From an uncultured Eubacteriales bacterium (GTDB taxonomy: Bacteria > Bacillota_A > Clostridia > Lachnospirales > Lachnospiraceae), in assembly GCA_902803345.1 (NCBI GenBank), contig CADCPV010000432.1:1-8002 (forward strand): a stretch of DNA of 8,002 bases, given 5' to 3'. The position numbers and the translations under genes are program-made. Positions 1 to 4,614 of this stretch are shown here, in pieces. Every line of letters begins with the position of its first letter. Position 1 is the stretch's first letter. The notes beneath the pieces were generated by a model. The model was not told the origin of the DNA. It saw only the letters and a program-made list of their open reading frames with translations, and did no database searches.

Positions 1-2
1 CG

Positions 3-59
3 GCCGAAGATACCACTTCCATAGGAGCTGCTGCACCGCATGGGAGTGGAGGTTCATAA
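3..59 (+). CDS. Possible C-terminal end of an upstream gene (partial)
   Basis: Frame 3 is open from the window edge to a TAA at 57-59 and would encode a small Ala/Gly/Ser/Thr-rich tail of 18 residues ending HGSGGS. Such flexible tails are common, but the piece is too short to identify. Frame 2 is also open, to a TGA at 71-73, with a less protein-like, Trp/Cys-rich translation, so the frame choice is weak. If real, the gene ends about 50 nt before the ATG at 111 with no terminator between them, which would suggest co-transcription. Confidence 0.3.
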   Translation, partial: AEDTTSIGAAAPHGSGGS

Positions 60-110
60 CACAGCTCCAGTGAAAAGTAAACGGCCGCACGAGCCGTGCC
101 AGGAGGCAGT

Positions 111-557
111 ATGAGAGAAGAAAGCACCGGAAGACTGATGGATCTTTTGAAACGGATCGATGTCACAGAGGTCGAAAATTTCCGGAAAAAGCATGCACTC
201 CGTGAGAACGAGGGTTTCCCGGCTTTCATAGACGAAAAGATCCGGGAGAAAAAGATCCTCAGAAAAGAACTGATCCGGCAGGCAGATTTCCCGGAGAAAT
301 ACGGCTACAAGCTGCTGTCCGGGGAAAGCCATACGACCGAACGAGACTATATCCTGCGTTTCTGTTTCGCACTCGGCCTGAACCTTCGGGATACACAGCG
401 CGCCCTGAAGCTTTACGGTATGCGGGAGCTGTATGCCAAAGATCCGCGGGACATTGTCCTGATCGTCGCCGTAAACAAGAAAATCCGTTCTGTCGATCAG
501 GTCAATGAGCTGCTGCAGGAAAACGGACAGGAACTTCTTCGGGAGAGCAGGAGATAA
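111..557 (+). CDS. Hypothetical HTH-like (XRE-type) helical protein, 148 aa
   Basis: The start is the ATG at 111 because AGGAGG lies at 101-106, an ideal distance upstream; an in-frame GTG at 96 lies before that site and is rejected. The product is highly charged and almost all helical, with no signal peptide or membrane segment, so it is probably cytoplasmic. Residues 1-60 look like a charged helical or coiled region. Residues 62-140 (KYGYKLLSGE, HTTERDYILR, TQRALKLYGM, then RDIVLIVAV) resemble small lambda-repressor/XRE-like proteins seen in Lachnospiraceae; from memory these can sit beside Ser/Thr kinase or FHA-type genes, but no such gene is visible here. A DNA-binding or adaptor role is inference only. 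No clear terminator follows. Confidence 0.8.
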   Translation: MREESTGRLMDLLKRIDVTEVENFRKKHALRENEGFPAFIDEKIREKKILRKELIRQADFPEKYGYKLLSGESHTTERDYILRFCFALGLNLRDTQRALKLYGMRELYAKDPRDIVLIVAVNKKIRSVDQVNELLQENGQELLRESRR

Positions 558-631
558 AAACCAGATTTTTCACGTCAGGGTTTGTCAGATCATGAAACAC
601 TCCTATCATATCACATATTTTTCGCACAGAT

Positions 632-648
632 TCCCGTAAATTACGGGA
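632..648. repeat. Perfect 8-bp palindrome with 1-nt centre, possible operator
   Basis: TCCCGTAA at 632-639 and TTACGGGA at 641-648 are exact reverse complements around a single A. The centre is too tight for a good RNA hairpin, and the nearest T-run (TTTT at 659-662) is about 10 nt downstream, so a terminator is unlikely. A binding site for a dimeric regulator upstream of the gene at 736 is possible. The gap 558-735 otherwise holds only the hairpin at 685-704. Confidence 0.4.
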
Positions 649-684
649 CTACGATCCCTTTTGTAAGAATAAAATAGATACTGG

Positions 685-704
685 CCCGGGCAGAGCTGTC
701 CGGG
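685..704 (+). promoter_or_regulatory. Small GC-rich hairpin ahead of the zinc-ribbon gene
   Basis: CCCGGGCA (685-692) can pair with TGTCCGGG (697-704) through a GAGC loop: eight base pairs with one G-U. AGATTTTG follows, a short T stretch. It could be a weak terminator for the gene ending at 557 or a leader structure for the gene at 736. The T-run is too short to decide. Confidence 0.35.
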
Positions 705-735
705 AGATTTTGTCATTGAAAGGAATTTCCTGAAT

Positions 736-1455
736 TTGCAGAATCGAATCCTGTGTCCGCGTTGCGGAGAATTACTGGAGAATAAATACAACAGCGGGGA
801 AGTTATTTGTCCGTACTGCGGATGTGAGGTAATTCCGGGAAGAATGGATAAAAGCAGCCCTGATCAGTATTCTGATAAAAAAGAGAACACTGACGACCAA
901 AGACGAAGAGTCAATTACAGGAACACATTTTATCTGATCAACATGACCGGATGTCTGTTTTTCGGAATGATATTATATCTGATGTTTCGACCTCGGGCTC
1001 GGATCTCTGAAATCATAATGAAATTTCTATCGATTGAACCGAACCTTGATTTGCTGCGGCTGACGGCTGAGAGTGACGCTGTCAGATTTATTAACAATTA
1101 TGTTCCGGATATTTTATGGGCAGCTGCATTGTTGTTTGCAGTGGTTTTCCTGCTTGGAGAGGGGTGGAAGAATTATTTGCTTGCCTTTGGCATCTGTGCG
1201 ATGACGGCTATTGGTACGGAAATGATGCAGAAGACAGGTTTACTCACCGGAACATTCGATTACTGGGACATTATTGCAGAGATTATTGCGGTAGGCGCTG
1301 CCTTGTTGATAATAATATATTACTGGTATTACAGGAGGAGTAAGGATGAGAAAAAGTGTAACAAAAATTGTCTGTCTGTTCTTGGTGCTGACGCTGTTTG
1401 TTCTGATGGCAGCAGCGAGCGGTTCGTCAGAAAAGACGGAAACAAAGGAGATTAA
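736..1455 (+). CDS. Zinc-ribbon membrane protein with VanZ-like domain, 239 aa
   Basis: The start is the TTG at 736: AAAGGAA lies upstream at 719-725, and only this start keeps the first half of the zinc ribbon (the next in-frame ATG is residue 37). Residues 7-28 form a two-CxxC zinc ribbon (C7, C10, C25, C28). A polar linker follows, then four likely membrane segments near 64-85, 125-141, 147-162 and 180-199. The second half, with a VPDILWA stretch, E162/Q165 in GTEMMQ and GTFDYWDII at 172-180, resembles the VanZ-like family. Known VanZ proteins are linked to teicoplanin resistance and envelope functions; no specific role can be assigned here. The last 36 residues, after YYWYYRR, are polar, Cys-containing and lie entirely over the next gene, so they may not be native. 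The gene is AT-rich relative to the rest of the window. Confidence 0.75.
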   Translation: MQNRILCPRCGELLENKYNSGEVICPYCGCEVIPGRMDKSSPDQYSDKKENTDDQRRRVNYRNTFYLINMTGCLFFGMILYLMFRPRARISEIIMKFLSIEPNLDLLRLTAESDAVRFINNYVPDILWAAALLFAVVFLLGEGWKNYLLAFGICAMTAIGTEMMQKTGLLTGTFDYWDIIAEIIAVGAALLIIIYYWYYRRSKDEKKCNKNCLSVLGADAVCSDGSSERFVRKDGNKGD

Positions 1456-2305
1456 GGATACTTCAGCTGCAGAGAAAACTGAAAAAGAAACAACAGTAGC
1501 TGATGACACGAAAAAAGATCCGGAGACAGAAGAAACAACTACTACAACAGAAGCTGCAAAACAGGTTTCAATTGAAGAACAGGTTCTGATTGACCAGAAT
1601 GATGTTAAAATCACGGCAAAAGAATATGTTTTGGATACAATCTGGGGAGACGGCATCAAGTTATTGGTTGAAAACAATTCCGACAAGAACGTCACCGTAA
1701 GCTGTCGGGCACTGATTGTTAACAATTATATGATAACGGATCTTTTCAGCTGCAGTGTCGCAGCCGGGAAAAAGGCAAACGAAACACTAAACCTTTCATC
1801 TTCCGGACTGAAAGCCGCCGGAATCAGTGAAGTAGGACAGGTTGAAGTATATTTCCATGTATATGATTCCGACAGTTGGGATGGTATTTTTGATACGGAT
1901 GTTGTGACGATAAAGACATCCGCGTTCGATTCCATGGACACGACACCGGATGACAGCGGAAAAGAGCTGTATAACGAGGGCGGAATCCGGATTGTCGGAA
2001 AATATGTTGATGAAGACAGTTTCTGGGGAGCAGGAATTCTCCTTTATATGGAGAACAACAGCGGTAAAAATATAGGTATCAGCTGTGATAATTTCTCTGT
2101 CAATGGCTTTATGTTGATGCCGATTTTCTCCTGTGATATTTATAATGGAAAAATGGCGATTGATGATATTACGCTGTTGTCTTCGGAACTGGAAGAAAAT
2201 GACATAGAAAAGATTGAAGAAGTGGAACTTTCTTTTCATATTTATGATCTGGACAGTTACAGTACGATAAAAGACACGGATCCAATCACTTTTGCAGTGG
2301 AATAA
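1346..2305 (+). CDS. Secreted two-repeat protein with Thr/Glu/Lys-rich linker, 319 aa
   Basis: AGGAGG at 1333-1338 precedes the ATG at 1346. Residues 1-25 are a classic signal peptide (positive start, hydrophobic core ending VLMAAAS). Residues 27-75 are a low-complexity Lys/Glu/Thr linker with a five-Thr run, typical of surface proteins that hold a domain away from the membrane. Residues about 80-191 and 207-318 are two copies of one beta-rich domain. Each has a W-G-GI(K/L)L core, an ENNS-KN stretch, an SC followed 16 residues later by a second Cys (C120/C136 and C247/C263), a V-(F/S)FH(V/I)YD motif near the end, and a DTD-(V/I)T finish. The signal peptide resembles a lipoprotein's, but Ser stands where the lipobox Cys would be expected. 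It probably works with the overlapping zinc-ribbon/VanZ-like membrane protein. I do not recognise the domain. Confidence 0.85.
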   Translation: MRKSVTKIVCLFLVLTLFVLMAAASGSSEKTETKEIKDTSAAEKTEKETTVADDTKKDPETEETTTTTEAAKQVSIEEQVLIDQNDVKITAKEYVLDTIWGDGIKLLVENNSDKNVTVSCRALIVNNYMITDLFSCSVAAGKKANETLNLSSSGLKAAGISEVGQVEVYFHVYDSDSWDGIFDTDVVTIKTSAFDSMDTTPDDSGKELYNEGGIRIVGKYVDEDSFWGAGILLYMENNSGKNIGISCDNFSVNGFMLMPIFSCDIYNGKMAIDDITLLSSELEENDIEKIEEVELSFHIYDLDSYSTIKDTDPITFAVE

Positions 2306-2326
2306 AGCAATGCTTTTTCTTCAAGT

Positions 2327-2359
2327 AAAAAGCGCCGGAACTCCTCAGAGCTCCGGCGC
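2327..2359 (-). terminator. Rho-independent terminator of tRNA-Cys
   Basis: Read on the minus strand, a 12-bp stem with one mismatch (plus-strand arms 2332-2343 and 2348-2359, loop 2344-2347) is followed by five T (plus-strand AAAAA at 2327-2331). It begins 10 nt after the tRNA 3' end. On the plus strand no T-run follows, so it is a poor terminator for the gene ending at 2305. Confidence 0.85.
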
Positions 2360-2369
2360 AGCTGTTGCC

Positions 2370-2440
2370 AGGCGTCTGCCGGATTTGAACCGGCGATCAG
2401 GGTGTTGCAGACCCACGCCTTACCACTTGGCTAAGACGCC
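2370..2440 (-). tRNA. tRNA-Cys (anticodon GCA)
   Basis: On the minus strand the acceptor arm is GGCGTCT paired with AGACGCC, followed by discriminator U. The D-arm contains AGCCAAGTGGTAAGGC, the anticodon loop is CTGCAAC giving GCA, and the T-arm is CCGG-TTCAAAT-CCGG, closely matching clostridial and Bacillus tRNA-Cys. The 3' CCA is not encoded (TGGC follows), so CCA addition by nucleotidyltransferase is needed. It is a single-gene unit with its own promoter and terminator. Confidence 0.97.
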
Positions 2441-2459
2441 ATGCTGTGACAACAGTGAT

Positions 2460-2488
2460 ATTCTACTACAGAACAGCGGATTTTGCAA
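2460..2488 (-). promoter_or_regulatory. Sigma-A promoter of tRNA-Cys
   Basis: On the minus strand, -35 TTGCAA (2483-2488) and -10 TAGAAT (2460-2465) are separated by exactly 17 nt. Transcription would begin near 2453, a short 5' extension before the mature tRNA end at 2440. Confidence 0.8.
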
Positions 2489-2532
2489 GCGGTTTTTATA
2501 ACTTAAGATTTCGCGAAAAGAAAGCTGCGATT

Positions 2533-3135
2533 TCAGGAAAAATCACCCTTCAGAAGCACGGCTCTGCAGGGGGCACCGTCGGCGCCGCTGAGGTTCAGCG
2601 GCGCAGCGTTCAACAGGTAAACGCCTGACGGTACCTCTTGGAGGCGGATTCCTTCGAGGAGCACAACCTGCGCACCCAGCAGGATCCGGTGGACTTCCAT
2701 CGGTGCGTTTTCGGGTCCGACGGTCTGGGATTCGTTCCCGAACAGTCTGATCCCTGCTTTCGCGAATACTTCCGCACCTTCTTTTGTAAGAACGGCCTTT
2801 CCCCTGATCAGGAGCCGTTCCGCGGCCGGGGAGAATACTGCTTTCGCAGCCCGAAGGATCTCTTCTGCATCCCGGCCGGTAATTTCTCCTTCGTGATCCG
2901 CCACATAAGCCGGTCCGATGAAGTGGTCCAGACTGATCCGGTCGATCGTCTTTCCGTCATGATAAAAATGGTAGGGCGCGTCCACATGTGTTCCGTTATG
3001 AGCGCACATGCGGAAGGCAGTCAGATTGTACAGCGCGCCTTCCTTCATGTCGGACAGTGTCTCCCGTTGGGGTGCCGGGTCTCCCGGATACACTTCACAG
3101 CCGAATACTTCCTGAGAAATGTCATAGATTTTCAT
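2533..3135 (-). CDS. Cyclase-family metal-dependent hydrolase (kynurenine formamidase-like), 200 aa
   Basis: The protein has the full cyclase-family (Pfam Cyclase) signature at residues 46-56, HNGTHVDAPYH, in which H46, H50, D52 and H56 are the expected divalent-metal ligands. H149 and E161 sit where further active-site residues of the family usually fall. The N-terminus (MKIYDISQEV, YPGDP) also fits the family, and 200 residues is normal for it. Relatives include N-formylkynurenine formamidase, isatin hydrolase and other amide or lactone hydrolases; no tryptophan-degradation gene is visible, so the substrate is unknown. It lacks a signal peptide and should be cytoplasmic. The start is 17 nt after the esterase stop, so the two are almost certainly co-transcribed. 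Its ribosome binding site is weak (a GAGAGAG stretch), suggesting translation helped by the upstream gene. Confidence 0.9.
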   Translation of the reverse strand: MKIYDISQEVFGCEVYPGDPAPQRETLSDMKEGALYNLTAFRMCAHNGTHVDAPYHFYHDGKTIDRISLDHFIGPAYVADHEGEITGRDAEEILRAAKAVFSPAAERLLIRGKAVLTKEGAEVFAKAGIRLFGNESQTVGPENAPMEVHRILLGAQVVLLEGIRLQEVPSGVYLLNAAPLNLSGADGAPCRAVLLKGDFS

Positions 3136-3152
3136 ATGGATCGCTCTCTCTG

Positions 3153-4007
3153 TCAGAAAATGTTCCCCTGCTCTTCATTGCCGAAGCCGAAGAATTTGAA
3201 AGCGATCTGGATATCGCGTTCCCATACGCGCCATTCGTGGCGGCCGGGTCCTTCGTGATATTCATAGGGAAGACCGATTTCGTCTGCATGCTTCAAAAAA
3301 GTCTGCATGTTCTGATAGCCGCCGTCTTCGGTGCCGATCGCGAACATGAAGCGCGGCAGATCTGCGCCGTCCGCAACCATCTGGTCCAGTTTTCGCCAGG
3401 TATTGGAAATGGAATTCAGATATTCTTCGACGGAATCATAGCGGTGCATCTGGTTGTACTGACGGACAGACATACCGGCAAGCTCGGAGGGTTTTTTCTG
3501 GAAGAGCTCTTTTAGCGTTTCCTTTTGGGCGTCCAGATTTCTCGGGCAGGAGGAAAGCACGGCTGCCGCAGCGAATTTTTCGGGGAAATTCAGGGCGAAT
3601 TTCATGGTTCCGCCGCCGCCCATGGAGAGACCGGCAATGAAATTGTCCCTGCGCTCTCTGGAAGCCGGAAGCCAGTTGTAAACAAGGGGCATCAGTTCTT
3701 CGGTGACATAGCGGGTGGAATCATATCCAAGTGTAAATGCCGGCCAGGCTTCGTAATCCGCATTGCCGACGCCCATCATAACGACGATGCAGTCATGCTC
3801 GCAGGCGTAGGTCTCGATGTTGGATTTGCGGATCCAGTCGCTGTAGCCGCCGAAGGTTCCGTGCAAAAGCCAGAGGACCGGATATTTCTTTCCGTTCCCG
3901 TAAAACTCTTCCGGCGTCTCACTCCGCTTCTTATCCGGCATTACGATGTAAACATCCTCATTGTGGCCGGTAAAATGCGATTCAAAATCAAGATGAAAAA
4001 GTGCCAT
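3153..4007 (-). CDS. Alpha/beta-hydrolase, putative esterase (esterase D/tributyrin-esterase type), 284 aa
   Basis: The start at 4007 is chosen because AAAGGAGA lies just upstream; the open frame continues to 4172 but would run through the promoter at 4070-4098. The N-terminus (residues 1-40) has the strand pattern of the esterase D family. The oxyanion-hole region is LLHGTFGG (47-54), and the nucleophile elbow is GLSMG with Ser128. The likely acid is Asp228 (IGTEDGG) and the base His257 (GPGRHEWRVW). No signal peptide is present, so it is cytoplasmic. Relatives include S-formylglutathione hydrolase, acetyl-xylan and feruloyl esterases and tributyrin esterase; the sequence does not decide between them. 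It is the first gene of a two-gene operon with the cyclase-family hydrolase. Confidence 0.93.
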   Translation of the reverse strand: MALFHLDFESHFTGHNEDVYIVMPDKKRSETPEEFYGNGKKYPVLWLLHGTFGGYSDWIRKSNIETYACEHDCIVVMMGVGNADYEAWPAFTLGYDSTRYVTEELMPLVYNWLPASRERRDNFIAGLSMGGGGTMKFALNFPEKFAAAAVLSSCPRNLDAQKETLKELFQKKPSELAGMSVRQYNQMHRYDSVEEYLNSISNTWRKLDQMVADGADLPRFMFAIGTEDGGYQNMQTFLKHADEIGLPYEYHEGPGRHEWRVWERDIQIAFKFFGFGNEEQGNIF

Positions 4008-4069
4008 AACAGATCTCCTTTCCTTAGATGTAAGCTGATGTTTGAATGGGGTTTTGGTTAGATACCTGT

Positions 4070-4098
4070 ATTTTAGCATAACGGGAGAGCAGTGTAAA
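4070..4098 (-). promoter_or_regulatory. Sigma-A promoter of the esterase-cyclase operon
   Basis: On the minus strand, -35 TTTACA (4093-4098), a 17-nt spacer and -10 TAAAAT (4070-4075), with TGC before the -10 giving an extended -10. Transcription would begin near 4063, leaving a leader of about 55 nt with a strong ribosome binding site. Confidence 0.8.
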
Positions 4099-4165
4099 GG
4101 CAGGATATCATCTGAAATTGGCGCCTGGAGCGGAAGATGGGCTTTTCCAGACTGCTTAAGGATTC

Positions 4166-4194
4166 TTGACATTTCCGGCCTCGTATGCTAAAAT
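4166..4194 (+). promoter_or_regulatory. Near-consensus sigma-A promoter of the SCIFF locus
   Basis: TTGACA (4166-4171), a 17-nt spacer and TAAAAT (4189-4194) preceded by TGC (extended -10). Transcription would start near 4201, giving a leader of about 93 nt before the precursor ATG. I see no strong structure in that leader. The interval 4099-4165 between the two divergent promoters holds no further site I can support. Confidence 0.88.
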
Positions 4195-4293
4195 TCCAAT
4201 AGTTGTCCGGTGGATTCTCCCAAAAAGCACATTCAGTGCCCGGGAATTGTGCCAGACAGGACGAAAAGCTTTTAGTAATCAGGAGAGAAAACC

Positions 4294-4440
4294 ATGGAGA
4301 GAATCAAAACCCTTGAGACCCGTGATCTCTGCGAATCCGCGAAGAAGGGCGGATGCGGCGAGTGCCAGACTTCCTGCCAGTCTGCATGCAAGACCAGCTG
4401 CGGCGTGGCAAACCAGACCTGCGAGAACGAGGACAAGTAA
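4294..4440 (+). CDS. scfA: SCIFF ranthipeptide precursor, 48 aa
   Basis: ATG at 4294 is preceded by AGGAGA at 4281-4286. The peptide begins MERIKTLETRDL and carries the SCIFF core from residue 21: CGECQTSC, then QSACKTSC, then GVANQTC, ending ENEDK. Core cysteines are at 21, 24, 28, 32, 36 and 43, the six that give the family its name (six cysteines in forty-five residues). The KTL-containing N-terminus is the leader read by the maturase RRE. In characterised relatives the radical SAM partner makes Cys thioether bridges to residues in the core, including a Cys-Thr link; T34 in KTSC lies in the comparable region. C13, in the leader, is an additional seventh Cys. The maturase gene follows 174 nt downstream. 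The role of the final product is unsettled. Confidence 0.97.
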   Translation: MERIKTLETRDLCESAKKGGCGECQTSCQSACKTSCGVANQTCENEDK

Positions 4441-4456
4441 GAGAAATGCGTCTAAC

Positions 4457-4486
4457 GTGAGGGCATATCCGGCTCTCACAGGATAT
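4457..4486 (+). promoter_or_regulatory. Structured RNA element between precursor and maturase
   Basis: GTGAGGGC (4457-4464) can pair with GCTCTCAC (4472-4479), eight base pairs with one G-U. ATATCC in its loop (4465-4470) can instead pair with GGATAT (4481-4486). Both together would need a one-nucleotide loop across an eight-bp stem, so they are probably alternatives. The element lies just before the terminator-like hairpin. Confidence 0.45.
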
Positions 4487-4487
4487 A

Positions 4488-4547
4488 CCGCCCCGGCTTT
4501 CCCGTACAGTGAATTCCTGTGTGGAAGCGGGGCGGTGTTTTCTGTCT
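4488..4547 (+). terminator. Terminator-like hairpin (attenuator) between precursor and maturase
   Basis: CCGCCCC (4488-4494) pairs with GGGGCGG (4529-4535). The stem can extend inward with GCTT and CC against GG and AAGC, with single-base bulges, and further with ACAG (4506-4509) against CTGT (4517-4520). TGTTTTCTGTCT follows at 4536-4547. It resembles a leaky Rho-independent terminator: an interrupted T-run and bulged stem suggest partial read-through. It would keep the precursor transcript more abundant than the maturase transcript. Confidence 0.7.
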
Positions 4548-4614
4548 GTGTTTCGGCAGAAGGACAGCGGCGCGGGCATTTCTGAGGCCGGCGACACATG
4601 ATCAGGAGGGGAAA

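Noticed and set aside
96..557. GTG start at 96 for the first gene
   Set aside because: It lies upstream of the AGGAGG at 101-106, which is correctly spaced for the ATG at 111.
661..680. TAAAAT at 670-675 as the -10 of a promoter for the zinc-ribbon gene
   Set aside because: No acceptable -35 box lies 16-18 nt upstream and there is no TG extension.
558..735. Direct repeat of the tRNA-Cys 3' end as an attachment site
   Set aside because: I looked for the T-arm/acceptor sequence in this spacer and found no match.
1240..2239. Long minus-strand open frames across the zinc-ribbon and secreted-protein genes
   Set aside because: They are antisense to genes with clear domains and signal peptide, have no ribosome binding site and give unlikely low-complexity Ser/Val/Phe translations.
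2304..2319. AAAGC/GCTTT hairpin with T-run after the secreted-protein gene, as a terminator
   Set aside because: The stem is five AT-rich pairs with a 3-nt loop, too weak to support a terminator.
2638..4061. Plus-strand open frames across the esterase-cyclase operon
   Set aside because: The minus-strand frames carry intact catalytic motifs; the plus-strand ones are shadows in GC-rich sequence without ribosome binding sites.
4008..4172. N-terminal extension of the esterase to 4172
   Set aside because: It would run through the promoter at 4070-4098, and the strong ribosome binding site fits the start at 4007.
4457..4486. H-type pseudoknot from the two interleaved stems
   Set aside because: The connecting loops would be zero and one nucleotide long, too short to span the stems; alternative pairing is more likely.
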